Assembly (NCBI RefSeq): GCF_000308295.2
Contig: NZ_HG326652.1
Coordinates: 612,561-676,560 of the forward strand
Direction: 5' to 3'
From: Afipia birgiae 34632
Lineage (GTDB): Bacteria > Pseudomonadota > Alphaproteobacteria > Rhizobiales > Xanthobacteraceae
DNA: 64,000 nucleotides
Shown: positions 42,301 to 50,847 of the stretch, piece after piece
How positions within the stretch are numbered: the first letter of the stretch is position 1
Layout of the letters: every line of letters begins with the position of its first letter
Notes under the pieces: model-generated
What the model was told of the DNA's origin: nothing
Databases searched by the model: none
What the model saw: the letters and a program-made list of their open reading frames with translations, nothing else
Position numbers and translations under genes: made by a program

Positions 42301-42884
42301 TTGTCGATCAGGTGCGGAAGGTTGCATTCGATGGCGGGTATGGCGAGGCATTGCCGCGCGCCGTTGCGATCAACTATGCCAAGCTGCTCGCCTACAAGGA
42401 CGAGTATGAAGTCGCGCGTCTCTTTACCGATGGAAAGTTCGCCGAAAATCTCGGCAAGCAGTTCGAGGGTAATTTCAAGATCAGCTTCAATCTCGCACCG
42501 CCGATCCTGCACAGTGGAGTCGATGCATTGGGCCGTCCGCGCAAGCGCGAGTTCGGCGCGTGGATGTTGCCGGTCTTCCGGACGATGGCAAAATTCCGCT
42601 TCCTGCGCGGCACGCTGTTCGATCCGTTCAGCTACAGCGAGGATCGCAAGCTCGAATGCAATCTGATCAAGGGATATGAGCAGGATGTGGTGACGGCGGT
42701 GAAGCTGCTTTCGCCCAAGACCCTCGATATCGCGGTCGAGTTACTGTCGCTGCCCGATCAGATTCGTGGTTATGGACCTGTGAAGGAGGCGTCGATCGCA
42801 AAAGCGAAGGCGCGATACCAGCAGCTTGCCAAGGACCTTGTCAATCCGCCGCCGATGATCGCGCCCCAGATCGCGGCGGAATAG
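39393..42884 (+). CDS. Indolepyruvate ferredoxin oxidoreductase-like 2-oxoacid:ferredoxin oxidoreductase, fused
   Basis: A 1163-residue fusion of alpha and gamma-type parts that oxidatively decarboxylates a 2-oxoacid with thiamine diphosphate, CoA and ferredoxin. The N-terminal pyrimidine-binding part has TGYRGSPLGGYD; the TPP region includes CSGCPHN (Cys438/441) and LGDGTYFHSG. A ferredoxin-like cysteine cluster is at 639-651 (CEGCGDCSVQSNC), and the C-terminal gamma domain has GGVGGTGVLTIG. The start at ATG 39393 follows GAGG by eleven bases. It heads the string of acyl-CoA genes. Substrate (indolepyruvate, arylpyruvate or branched-chain 2-oxoacid) cannot be decided. Confidence 0.93.
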   Translation: MGINQGPISLDQKYTQASGHVFLTGIQALVRLPMAQVRRDRAAGLNTAGFVTGYRGSPLGGYDQQLHAARKHLAQYDVKFQPGVNEDLAATAIWGSQQLNLSPGAKFDGITGIWYGKGPGVDRCGDVFRHGNAAGSAKNGGVLCLAGDDHGAKSSTVPHQSDHAFISALMPYLYPSSIHEMIEMGLLGIAMSRYSGCWVGMKVITETVETTAEIDLTDEMTPFIIPTDFEMPPGGLNLRWPDDRYAQDKRLQDYKGFAAVAFARANRINRVTMDSPNARFGIMASGKSYEDIRQALRELGITPEVAAKIGIRLYKIGMPWPLEPEGVRAFAVGLEEIFIVEERREIVENQVKQELFNWRDDVRPRIIGKMDNHDKRFLPFAEELSVASLASSLTERLLQLDLNPEIVAMLRAKADWFNGRQATQVQAIAPVTRTPYFCSGCPHNSSTKVPEGSRAMAGIGCHFMALWMDRNTETFTHMGGEGVPWVGIAPFTNEKHVFVNLGDGTYFHSGSLAIRQAVASKANITYKILYNDATAMTGGQHVDGELSPQQVTFQLHSEGIRDIYLVSENPDAYPASDIAPGTKVAHRDQLDEVQRTLREVPGCSAIVFVQTCAAEKRRRRKRGLMEDPSKRIFINSSVCEGCGDCSVQSNCISVEPLETELGRKRTINQSSCNKDYSCVKGFCPSFVTVEGATLRKRAPVAVDDFGELPAPSSVPSLDRPYNIAVGGVGGTGVLTIGALLGMAAHIEGKASMILDMSGLAQKGGAVLSHVRLSKNTADVTCSRIVTGTADLLIAADEVVAVAKETITLAESSRTYGVINTHLIPIADFIQNRDFDFQRGKVNRVLENALRKDSAFLDFTKPAEALLGDSIATNMMMMGYAYQKGLLPVGAEAIEQAIELNAVSIKMNTQAFRLGRLAAHDPARLAAMMKGDEPEAPKTLDQMTLDEVIAHRTQLLTDYQSAAYAARYRNLVDQVRKVAFDGGYGEALPRAVAINYAKLLAYKDEYEVARLFTDGKFAENLGKQFEGNFKISFNLAPPILHSGVDALGRPRKREFGAWMLPVFRTMAKFRFLRGTLFDPFSYSEDRKLECNLIKGYEQDVVTAVKLLSPKTLDIAVELLSLPDQIRGYGPVKEASIAKAKARYQQLAKDLVNPPPMIAPQIAAE

Positions 42885-42969
42885 AACGCTCGTTCGCACG
42901 GCGAAACTCAAGATGCTTGCCAAGCGCCGCTTGGCGGGTCAGAAAATCCGCTGAGATAAAGCAGCGGAG

Positions 42970-44124
42970 ATGACTTTGAGCATCAAGGGAAAAGCCTATA
43001 TCGCCGGGATCTATGAACATCCCACCCGGCACGCGCCGGACAAATCGACCGCGCAATTGCACGCCGAATGCGCCAAGGGAGCGCTGGAAGATGCTGGCCT
43101 GACAAAGGCCGACGTCGACGGCTATTTTTGCGCCGGAGACGCGCCGGGCGGCGTGATGCCGATGGCCGATTATCTCGGCCTCAAGCTGCGTCATCTGGAT
43201 TCGACCGAGACGGGCGGATGTTCCTACATCATCGCGCTGGGCCATGCCGCCGAGGCGATTGCCGCCGGCAAATGTTCCGTGGCGCTGATCACGCTGGCCG
43301 GCAAGCCGCGCACTGGCCCGATGCCGCCGCGCGCGTTCGGCCCAGAGGTCGATTTCGAAGCTGCGTACGGAGCGACGACTCACAACGCCTACGGCATGTG
43401 CGCCATGCGTCACATGCATGAGTTCGGCACTACCAGCGAGCAGCTTGCCTGGGTCAAGGTCGCAGCCTCGCATCACGCGCAATACAATCCCCACGCGATG
43501 CTGCGCGATGTCGTCACCGTCGCGGACGTTATCAATTCGCCGTTGATCTCCGACCCGCTGCACCGTCTTGACTGCTGCGTCGTCTCGGACGGTGGGGGCG
43601 CGCTGGTTGTTACCACGCCGGAGATCGCGAAGTCGTTGAAACGTCCGCTGGTGCGGATGACCGGTCACGGCGAATCGCTGAAGGGCCCGAACGGCGGCCG
43701 CAAGCTCGACCTGACTTATTCAGCGGGCGTGTGGAGTGGGCCACCGGCGTTTGCTGAAGCGGGCGTGACACCGAAGGACATCAAGTACGCGTCGATCTAC
43801 GACAGCTTCACCATCACTGTGGTGATTCAGCTTGAGGATCTTGGTTTCTGTGCAAAGGGCGACGGCGGCAAGTTTGTAGCTGACGGCAACCTGATTTCCG
43901 GTGTCGGCAAGTTGCCGTGGAACACCGACGGCGGCGGACTGTGCAATAATCACCCGATCAACCGTGGTGGTATCACCAAGATCATCGAGGCCGTGCGGCA
44001 GTTGCGCGGCGAGGCGCATCCGAAGGTTCAGGTTCCGAATTGCGATCTCGCGCTGGTGCATGGCACTGGCGGATTGCTTGGTGTGCGTCATGCGGCATCG
44101 ACCGCAATTCTGGAGCGCGTGTGA
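42970..44124 (+). CDS. SCP-x/lipid-transfer-type thiolase
   Basis: A 384-residue thiolase-fold enzyme cleaving or forming a C-C bond on acyl-CoA. Cys84 (TGGCSYI) occupies the usual nucleophile region, and the C-terminal NHPINRGG and HGTGGLLGVRH carry the histidine sites. This subclass (SCPx, Ltp) often pairs with a DUF35 protein, as here: its stop codon overlaps the next start by one base (TGATG). It may be a thiolase or, as in Ltp2-type complexes, a retro-aldolase. Confidence 0.9.
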   Translation: MTLSIKGKAYIAGIYEHPTRHAPDKSTAQLHAECAKGALEDAGLTKADVDGYFCAGDAPGGVMPMADYLGLKLRHLDSTETGGCSYIIALGHAAEAIAAGKCSVALITLAGKPRTGPMPPRAFGPEVDFEAAYGATTHNAYGMCAMRHMHEFGTTSEQLAWVKVAASHHAQYNPHAMLRDVVTVADVINSPLISDPLHRLDCCVVSDGGGALVVTTPEIAKSLKRPLVRMTGHGESLKGPNGGRKLDLTYSAGVWSGPPAFAEAGVTPKDIKYASIYDSFTITVVIQLEDLGFCAKGDGGKFVADGNLISGVGKLPWNTDGGGLCNNHPINRGGITKIIEAVRQLRGEAHPKVQVPNCDLALVHGTGGLLGVRHAASTAILERV

Positions 44125-44516
44125 TGAGCGACAAGCCAAAGTATTTAGCACCCACGGGCAATCCTGAAACCGCGCACTTCTGGAATGCTGCCAAAGAGGG
44201 CAAGTTCCTCATCAAGCGCTGCACGGCGTGCGGCGAGCCGCATTACTTTCCACGCTCGATCTGTCCGGTGTGCTTCTCCGATCAGACCGTGTGGGAGGAG
44301 AGCAAGGGTGAGGGTGTCATCTACAGCTACAGCCTGATGCGGAAGTCCCCGACCGGGCCTTATGCCATCGGCTATGTCACGCTTGATGAAGGTCCGTCGC
44401 TGCTGACCAATTTCGTGGATTGCGATCTGGCGGCGCTGAAAATTGGTCAGCGGGTGAAGCTCGTATTCAAGGCGACAGACGGCGCGCCGCTGCCGTTCTT
44501 CACGCCCGTCGGATAA
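44124..44516 (+). CDS. DUF35 / OB-fold zinc-ribbon acyl-CoA partner protein
   Basis: 130 residues: a rubredoxin-like zinc ribbon (CTACGEPHYFPRSICPVC, four cysteines) followed by an OB-fold. Such proteins bind acyl-CoA and form complexes with thiolase-fold enzymes. ATG 44124 overlaps the thiolase stop, so the two are made together. Confidence 0.92.
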   Translation: MSDKPKYLAPTGNPETAHFWNAAKEGKFLIKRCTACGEPHYFPRSICPVCFSDQTVWEESKGEGVIYSYSLMRKSPTGPYAIGYVTLDEGPSLLTNFVDCDLAALKIGQRVKLVFKATDGAPLPFFTPVG

Positions 44517-44537
44517 CAGTAACAACAGCGAGGAAAC

Positions 44538-45398
44538 ATGCCGATCAAGTACGATGAGGTGATGGCGCTCAAGAACGTCGGCCAGAAGTATTCGTGGACC
44601 GACCGCGAGGTGATGCTTTACGCCTATGGCATCGGCATGGGTGCCGATCCGATGGATCAGAAGGAGCTGTCGTTCGTCAACGAGGGCTACTTCACGCCGC
44701 GCGAGCTCAAGGTGGTGCCGACCTACGCGTCCGTTGCCGCGTGGGGCGCAAGTGCGGGCCCCATCGACGTCAATCGCGTCATGGTGGTCGATGGCGAGCG
44801 CGACATCACCTTCCACAGGCCGTTGCCTGTCACGGCAAACATCACGGCGGATTCCAGCATCCTCGGCGTGTTCGACAAGGGCAAGGACAAGGGCGCGGTG
44901 ATCTTGCGTAAGACCGTGCTCAAGAACGACAAGGGTGAAGACCTTGCGACGTTGATCGCGTCCCAGTTCGCGCGTGGCGATGGCGGCTTTGGCGGTCCGT
45001 CCGACGGTCAGCCCGAGCCGCACGCGATTCCGAAGCGCGCGCCGGACATGACGGTCGACATTTCGACCCGGCCGGATCAGGCGTTGATCTACCGGCTTTG
45101 CGGCGACCGCAACCCGCTGCACAGCGATCCGGAATTCGCCAAGCGCGCGGGCTTTGACCGTCCGATCCTGCACGGCATGTGCACCTATGGTCTGAGCTGC
45201 CGCGCGGTGCTGCAAACCTATGCGGACTATGACCCGCTGGCGTTCAAGCAGCATGTGACGCGGTTCTCGTCGCCAGTCTTTCCCGGAGAGACAGTCTCGT
45301 TCGATCTCTGGAAGGACGGTAACGTGATTTCGCTGGAAGGTCGCGTCAAGAGTCGCGGTGTCTCCGTCATCAAGAACGGAAAGACCGTTCTCGCCTAA
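44538..45398 (+). CDS. MaoC-like (hydratase 2 type) enoyl-CoA hydratase
   Basis: A 286-residue double hot-dog protein. The hydratase motif (GDRNPLHSDPEFAKRAGF) supplies Asp190, Asn192 and His195, as in peroxisomal multifunctional enzyme type 2. Adds water to a trans-2-enoyl-CoA, giving the (R)-3-hydroxy product. It lies next to an SDR that can oxidise that product. Confidence 0.92.
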   Translation: MPIKYDEVMALKNVGQKYSWTDREVMLYAYGIGMGADPMDQKELSFVNEGYFTPRELKVVPTYASVAAWGASAGPIDVNRVMVVDGERDITFHRPLPVTANITADSSILGVFDKGKDKGAVILRKTVLKNDKGEDLATLIASQFARGDGGFGGPSDGQPEPHAIPKRAPDMTVDISTRPDQALIYRLCGDRNPLHSDPEFAKRAGFDRPILHGMCTYGLSCRAVLQTYADYDPLAFKQHVTRFSSPVFPGETVSFDLWKDGNVISLEGRVKSRGVSVIKNGKTVLA

Positions 45399-45422
45399 GA
45401 CAAGAAGAAACGGGAGGATTCG

Positions 45423-46295
45423 ATGGGTTTGCTCGACGGCAAGGTTGCGATCATCACCGGGGCTGGCGGCGGTTTGGGCGAGGCTTACGCCAGACTGTTC
45501 GCCCGCGAGGGCGCGTCCGTCATCGTCAATGACCTCGGCGGGCCGCGCGACGGCAGCGGCGCCGACAAATCGATGGCGCAGAAGGTTGTCGATGCCATCC
45601 AGGCTGAGGGCGGGAAGGCCGCCGCCAATGGATCGGACATCTCGACCATGGCCGGCGGACAGTCGGTATTCGACGACGCGATCAAGCATTTCGGGCGCGC
45701 CGACATTCTGGTCAACAATGCCGGCATTCTGCTCGACGGCACATTCGCGAAAATGAGCGAGGAGAACTGGGACAGGGTGATGAAGGTGCATCTGAAAGGC
45801 ACCTTCTGTGTCACCATGCCGGCCTTCAAATGGATGAAGGACAATGGCGGCGGCGTCATCGTCAATACGTCCTCCACGTCGGGCCTGCTCGGTAATTTTG
45901 GCCAGAGCAACTATGGTGCAGCCAAGGGCGGCATCTGGGGTCTCAGCAACGTGCTCGCCATTGAAGGCCGCAAATACAACATCCGGCTCTGGACGCTGGC
46001 GCCCGGCGCACTGACCCGCATGACGGCGGACCTGCCGCGCTATATCGAGAATCCGGCCGCGGTCATGGGACCGGACGAAATCGCCCCCGCACTCCTTTAT
46101 ATGGTGAGTTCGCTGTCCGGCGAGCAGACCGGCAAGGTGCTTGGCGTTTCCGGTCCGCGCGGCGTTCGCGAGATGAAAATGCTGGAAATGAAGGGCTGGA
46201 AGCCCGGCGGCCCGTGGAAGGCGCAAGACATCGTGAGCCATGCCAGGGAGATTTTCTTCGATGAGCAGGATAAGCTGGCTGCTCGCAGATTCTAA
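45423..46295 (+). CDS. SDR, (R)-3-hydroxyacyl-CoA dehydrogenase type
   Basis: A 290-residue SDR like the dehydrogenase part of peroxisomal multifunctional enzyme type 2. TGAGGGLG is at 12-19, NNAG at 98-101, and Ser151, Tyr164 and Lys168 are present. The long C-terminus (about 30 extra residues) is typical. With the MaoC-like hydratase upstream it completes a two-step beta-oxidation module. Confidence 0.92.
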   Translation: MGLLDGKVAIITGAGGGLGEAYARLFAREGASVIVNDLGGPRDGSGADKSMAQKVVDAIQAEGGKAAANGSDISTMAGGQSVFDDAIKHFGRADILVNNAGILLDGTFAKMSEENWDRVMKVHLKGTFCVTMPAFKWMKDNGGGVIVNTSSTSGLLGNFGQSNYGAAKGGIWGLSNVLAIEGRKYNIRLWTLAPGALTRMTADLPRYIENPAAVMGPDEIAPALLYMVSSLSGEQTGKVLGVSGPRGVREMKMLEMKGWKPGGPWKAQDIVSHAREIFFDEQDKLAARRF

Positions 46296-46316
46296 TCCAC
46301 GAAAGAAGCCTGAATA

Positions 46317-47246
46317 ATGAAGCTCACCCACGAGGCAGGCGGCACGTTCGCCATCGCGCCAACTCCGTTTTTCGACGATGGCCGTATTGATTATGACTCG
46401 ATCGATCGGTTGACCGATTTCTATGCCGAGGTCGGCTGCAACGGCGTCACGGTGCTGGGCATTCTCGGCGAGGCTCCAAAGATGGAGGCCGATGAATCGC
46501 TTCAGGTTGCGACCCGCTTCATCAAGCGAGCCAAGGACAAGCAGATCATCGTCGGTGTCTCCGCGCCGGGCTTCGCGCAGATGCGCACGCTGGCACGCGC
46601 ATCGATGGACGCGGGCGCCGCCGCAGTGATGATCGCGCCGCCACCGCATTTGCGGACCGACGAGCAGATTCTCGGTTATTTCCGGCAGGCGTCAGAGGCT
46701 ATCGGCAGCGATGTGCCATGGGTGTTGCAGGACTATCCGCTGACGCTGACTGTTGTCATGACGCCGTCGGTGATCCGCAAGATCGTGATGGATAGCCCGA
46801 CCTGTGTGATGCTCAAGCACGAGGACTGGCCGGGATTGGAGAAGATTTCGACGTTGCGTGGTTTCCAGAAGGACGGCTCGCTGCGGCCGCTGTCGATTCT
46901 GGTGGGTAACGGCGGGCTGTTCCTCGATTTCGAAATGGAGCGGGGCGTCGATGGCGCGATGACCGGGTATGCGTTCCCGGACCTGCTGGTGGATGTCGTC
47001 AACCTCTCGAAGGCAGGGAAACGCGATGCCGCGCACGATCTGTTTGATGCACACCTGCCGCTGATCCGTTACGAGCAGCAGCCCGGCGTCGGTCTTGCTG
47101 TGCGCAAGTATGTCCTGAAAAAGCGCGGCAAGATTGCGTCGGACGCGCAGCGCAAACCGGGATCGGCCATGAGCGCGCTGGCGCGCAGCGAAGTGGACTA
47201 TCTTTTGTCGCGCGTCGGGCGCGTTGATAAGCGGGCAAACATCTGA
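46317..47246 (+). CDS. Dihydrodipicolinate synthase (DapA)-family lyase/aldolase
   Basis: A 309-residue TIM-barrel Schiff-base enzyme. Lys167 (VMLKHED) and Tyr140 (QDYPL) are the catalytic positions. The usual GTTGE segment reads LGILGEA here, so the substrate differs from pyruvate/aspartate-semialdehyde. It probably cleaves or condenses a keto acid in the pathway. Stop and next start overlap (TGATG). Confidence 0.9.
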   Translation: MKLTHEAGGTFAIAPTPFFDDGRIDYDSIDRLTDFYAEVGCNGVTVLGILGEAPKMEADESLQVATRFIKRAKDKQIIVGVSAPGFAQMRTLARASMDAGAAAVMIAPPPHLRTDEQILGYFRQASEAIGSDVPWVLQDYPLTLTVVMTPSVIRKIVMDSPTCVMLKHEDWPGLEKISTLRGFQKDGSLRPLSILVGNGGLFLDFEMERGVDGAMTGYAFPDLLVDVVNLSKAGKRDAAHDLFDAHLPLIRYEQQPGVGLAVRKYVLKKRGKIASDAQRKPGSAMSALARSEVDYLLSRVGRVDKRANI

Positions 47247-48061
47247 TGAGCAGCGACAATAAGAGCACTCCGGATAAATCGAAGGCGCTGCGTACTGCCT
47301 CCACCGTGCTGCTGCTGCGTGAAGCAGTCGGTGGCATGGAAATTTTCATGGTGCAGCGTAACCGTGAGATCGAATTTAGTTCCGGGGCGCTGGTATTTCC
47401 GGGCGGCAGCATGGATCCGAATGATCGGGAGATCGCGGCTGATCCGGCGCTTGTCGCCGATCGCGGCGGTCTCGATATCGATACTGCGGCCATCCGCATC
47501 GGCGGCATTCGCGAGACATTCGAGGAGAGTGGAATCCTTCTGGCGCGTCCGCGTGGCTCGTCGTCGCTGGTTTCCGCGGCGAAGGCTGCAGCGCTCGGCC
47601 AGCAGCGCGCCGCGCTTGATGAGGGGAACGTGAGTTTCGCGGATATCCTGCGGGAGCACGAGCTTGTGCCCGCATTTGATCTGCTGGCACTGTTTGCGCA
47701 CTGGATCACGCCCGTGAATCTGCCGAAGCGTTTCGATACGCATTTTTTGCTGGCGTTGGCGCCGCCCGACCAGATCGGCAAGCATGACGGCAGGGAATCC
47801 GTCGACTCCATCTGGCTGTCGCCGAAGGCGGCGCTCGATGCGGCGGAGTCGGGCCGCTATAATCTGCCGTTTCCGACCATCCGCAACCTGATCAAGCTCG
47901 ACAAGCTCGGAACCGCGCAGGCCGCGATGGATTTCGCGCGCGCGACGCCGGTGGTGACCGTGGTGCCCGAGATGAGCCGGAACGAGAATGGAACCACCCG
48001 CCTGCGCATTCCCGTTGAGGCGGGATATGACGGCGATGTGTTCGACGTTGTTCGCCCCTGA
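47246..48061 (+). CDS. NUDIX hydrolase (NUDT19-like)
   Basis: A 271-residue protein with the NUDIX helix RETFEESGI (Arg89, Glu90, Glu93, Glu94) and FPGGSMDP upstream. The distance between the first glycines and the helix is long, as in the NUDT7/NUDT19 CoA-pyrophosphohydrolase group. In this operon a role in CoA or acyl-CoA turnover is likely (inference). ATG 47246 overlaps the DapA-family stop. Confidence 0.88.
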   Translation: MSSDNKSTPDKSKALRTASTVLLLREAVGGMEIFMVQRNREIEFSSGALVFPGGSMDPNDREIAADPALVADRGGLDIDTAAIRIGGIRETFEESGILLARPRGSSSLVSAAKAAALGQQRAALDEGNVSFADILREHELVPAFDLLALFAHWITPVNLPKRFDTHFLLALAPPDQIGKHDGRESVDSIWLSPKAALDAAESGRYNLPFPTIRNLIKLDKLGTAQAAMDFARATPVVTVVPEMSRNENGTTRLRIPVEAGYDGDVFDVVRP

Positions 48062-48142
48062 TCGGTTAGTCCTGCGCCATTGAATCCACCGGCGACCGTC
48101 ACCATTCTCATGACACGCGAAGCGCGTCCGTGACGGTGTCCG

Positions 48143-48898
48143 ATGAGATTTTGGAAGATGGTTCTAACGGCTTTTCTGGTCCTCTTGTTCGCCCCCATTG
48201 GCGTTTCCGCAGCATCCTATTTCCTGAGCGACCGGGCATCGGCAAACTGGTACGCCGCCGACCGGTCCAGCGCGGGCATTCTGCCGGACGCGTCTGATCA
48301 TCCAGAAGCCGCGGTCCGCATCTATGCGGCGCGAACGGTGCGCTGGCGCGGCATTGTCGCCGTGCATTCTTGGATCGTGTTCAAGGACAAGGGCGCGTCT
48401 CGTTTCAGCCGTTACGACTACACGGCATGGGGTGAGCCGATCCGCGTCAACGGCTTCGTCGCGGACGGGCGCTGGTTCGGGCAGCTTCCTGATGAAGTAT
48501 TCCGCGCCGACGGCGAACGGGCAGCACAACTCATTCCGAAAATTCGGGCCGCAATCGACGGCTACAAGTATCGCAACCTCGGCGACTATCGCGCCTGGCC
48601 CGGCCCCAACTCGAATACATTCGTTGCAGCGATCATCGATGCCGTGCCGGAGATAGATGCGGTGCTGCCGCCAACCGCGATCGGCAAGGACTTTCCCTAT
48701 GACGGCGAATGGTTCGGCTGGACGCCTTCGGGCACGGGACTGCGCGCCACATTGGGCGGCTATCTCGGTCTCACGGTCGGCTGGCTGGAAGGCGTCGAAC
48801 TGAATGTGCTGGGCGCGGTTCTCGGTGTCGACATTCGCCGCCCCGCGATCAAGATTCCGGGCATCGGGCGCATTGGCATGAGTGCGATGCCGGCGTAG
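48143..48898 (+). CDS. DUF3750 family protein
   Basis: A 251-residue protein with an N-terminal membrane segment (residues about 7-25) and the DUF3750 core (VRIYAARTVRWRGIVAVHSW, YDYTAWGEP, WPGPNSNTF and GLTVGWLEGVELNVLGAVLG). Function unknown. ATG 48143. Same strand as the pathway genes, after an 81-base gap. Confidence 0.88.
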   Translation: MRFWKMVLTAFLVLLFAPIGVSAASYFLSDRASANWYAADRSSAGILPDASDHPEAAVRIYAARTVRWRGIVAVHSWIVFKDKGASRFSRYDYTAWGEPIRVNGFVADGRWFGQLPDEVFRADGERAAQLIPKIRAAIDGYKYRNLGDYRAWPGPNSNTFVAAIIDAVPEIDAVLPPTAIGKDFPYDGEWFGWTPSGTGLRATLGGYLGLTVGWLEGVELNVLGAVLGVDIRRPAIKIPGIGRIGMSAMPA

Positions 48899-48942
48899 TC
48901 AGTCAGAGCGTAGTCGCGCACGGGCTGGCTTGAGATTTACTG

Positions 48943-49734
48943 ATGACTTTCCCTCCACGACGCATTGTTTGCCTCACCGAAGAGACGGTCGAGACGCTGT
49001 ATCTGCTCGGCGAGCAGGACCGCATCGTTGGCGTGTCGGGATACGCTGTGCGGCCGCCGCAGGTGCGGCGCGAGAAACCGCGCGTCTCGGCATTCATTTC
49101 GGCCGACCTTCCGAAGATCATCGCGCTCGATCCGGATCTGGTCCTGGCATTCTCTGACCTGCAAGCTGACATTGTTGCTGATCTGGTGCGGGCGGGAGTC
49201 GCGGTCCACGTCTTCAATCAACGCGACATTGCCGGGATTCTGGCGATGATCCGCACGCTCGGCGGATTGATAGGCGAGGCTGGGAAAGCGGATGCGCTCG
49301 CATCCCAGTTCGAGCAGCGGCTTGCGGACACAGCGAGGATGGGACGCGCGAGACCAACGCGTCCCAAAGTCTATTTCGAGGAATGGGACGACCCATTGAT
49401 CAGCGGTATCGGCTGGGTCTCGGAACTGATTGCAGTTGCAGGCGGTGACGATGTATTTCCGAACCTCGCAAAGGCAAAGGCTGCGAAGGATCGCATCGTT
49501 GCGCCCGAGGCCGTGGTCGCAGCCAATCCCGACGTGATCCTCGCCTCGTGGTGCGGGAAAAAAGTTGTGCCTGCCAAGATCCGCCAGCGGCTAGGCTGGG
49601 ACACAATCGCCGCCGTGCGCGACGACCGCATCGTCGAAATCAAATCACCGCTGATTCTGCAGCCGGGCCCGGCGGCCTTAACCGACGGCCTCAATGCGAT
49701 CGTGGCGGCGCTAGACGGCGAGGGCCGTGAGTGA
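48943..49734 (+). CDS. BtuF-like cobalamin-binding-protein homologue without signal peptide
   Basis: A 263-residue periplasmic-binding-protein fold of the BtuF/FepB class (RIVCLTEETVETLYLLGEQD, VGVSGYAVRPP, DLVLAFSDLQADI, ISGIGWVSELIAVAGG). It starts directly at the mature fold with no signal peptide, so it is probably cytoplasmic or mis-started. No ABC transporter genes are adjacent. Ligand unknown. Confidence 0.86.
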   Translation: MTFPPRRIVCLTEETVETLYLLGEQDRIVGVSGYAVRPPQVRREKPRVSAFISADLPKIIALDPDLVLAFSDLQADIVADLVRAGVAVHVFNQRDIAGILAMIRTLGGLIGEAGKADALASQFEQRLADTARMGRARPTRPKVYFEEWDDPLISGIGWVSELIAVAGGDDVFPNLAKAKAAKDRIVAPEAVVAANPDVILASWCGKKVVPAKIRQRLGWDTIAAVRDDRIVEIKSPLILQPGPAALTDGLNAIVAALDGEGRE

Positions 49735-49797
49735 AGGCTTTTCAAATCAGATATAGTCGCGCTAAAGTCTGATCTAGATAAGAAAAAATGATTGATC

Positions 49798-50703
49798 ATG
49801 GTATCGCTCAAACAGCTCAAATACTTCGCAGCCGTTGCCAAATTCGGTCATTTCGGCAAGGCCGCAGAACTTTGCTCGGTGACCCAGCCGGCGCTCTCGA
49901 TGCAGGTGCAGGAGCTCGAGAAGTTCCTCGGGGTGCAGCTCCTGGAGCGCGGACGCAGCGGTGTGATGCTGACGGAAAGCGGCAAGGAAGTCGCTCAACG
50001 CGCGGCGCGCGTTCTCGCCGACGTACGCGACATCGTCGATTTGGCACGACGACGGGGCGATGTTCTGTCCGGTCCGCTTGGTCTCGGCGTCATTCCTTCC
50101 GTGGCGCCGTATATCTTGCCACAACTGCTGCCCTCGATCCGCGACTCGTTCCCGGACCTCGACCTGCATATCCGCGAAAGCCAGACTCAGACGCTCGTCA
50201 CTGAACTCCTCGACGGCCAGCTCGATGTTCTGCTGCTCGCGCTGCCGGTTGAGCATCCCGACATCGAGACGATCCGGCTATTCGATGACCATTTCCTGCT
50301 GGCAATGGCGGCCTCGCATCGTATGTCGAACCGCGTCAAGGCGACGCCCGATCTGCTGGAGGAGGACAGGCTTCTTCTTCTGGAGGAGGGGCACTGCATG
50401 CGCGACCAGGCACTGGCCTTCTGCAGCCTTCGGCGGATCGAGAACATCAACACCTTCGGTGCTTCGAGCCTGTCGACACTGGTTCAGATGGTCGCCAATG
50501 GTCTCGGCATGACATTGTTGCCAGAACTGGCGGTACCACTCGAAACCCGGCGCGGTGATATCCATCTGATGCGGTTCGCCGACCCGGAACCGGAGCGCGT
50601 GATTGGGCTCGCCTGGCGCAAAAGCTCGCCGCGGAAGAGCCATTTTATCGAGCTGGGACAGATGGTTACGGCCGCGGCGGCACGGTCGCATCCAAAGACC
50701 TGA
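49798..50703 (+). CDS. oxyR: Hydrogen-peroxide sensor OxyR (LysR family)
   Basis: Activates peroxide-defence genes when oxidised. A LysR-type helix-turn-helix covers residues 1-60 (HFGKAAELCSVTQPALSMQV). The regulatory domain carries Cys200 and Cys209 in EEGHCMRDQALAFC, with the eight-residue spacing of the redox pair Cys199/Cys208 of E. coli OxyR. ATG 49798 is chosen; TTG 49792 and ATG 49788 (other frame) are nearby. No catalase or peroxiredoxin gene is adjacent. It is the last chromosomal gene before the integrated element. Confidence 0.92.
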   Translation: MVSLKQLKYFAAVAKFGHFGKAAELCSVTQPALSMQVQELEKFLGVQLLERGRSGVMLTESGKEVAQRAARVLADVRDIVDLARRRGDVLSGPLGLGVIPSVAPYILPQLLPSIRDSFPDLDLHIRESQTQTLVTELLDGQLDVLLLALPVEHPDIETIRLFDDHFLLAMAASHRMSNRVKATPDLLEEDRLLLLEEGHCMRDQALAFCSLRRIENINTFGASSLSTLVQMVANGLGMTLLPELAVPLETRRGDIHLMRFADPEPERVIGLAWRKSSPRKSHFIELGQMVTAAAARSHPKT

Positions 50704-50770
50704 AAAAGTCACTACCAGTGGTGTTCTGGGGGTAGCTTTCACATCCTGCTTGGCTATTGTGCCGCCAGCA

Positions 50771-50847
50771 GCGCTCCTAGCTCAGCTGGATAGAGCATCG
50801 GATTTCGATTCCGAGGGTCGGGAGTTCGAATCTCTCGGAGCGCGCCA
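50771..50847 (+). tRNA. tRNA-Arg(TCG), integration site of the element
   Basis: Complete cloverleaf: acceptor GCGCTCC / GGAGCGC, D stem GCTC/GAGC, anticodon stem TCGGA/TCCGA with loop TTTCGAT (anticodon TCG at 50805-50807), T arm GGGAG-TTCGAAT-CTCTC, and encoded GCCA end (50844-50847). Reads CGA codons. The serine recombinase gene on the other strand ends inside it. Confidence 0.96.
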
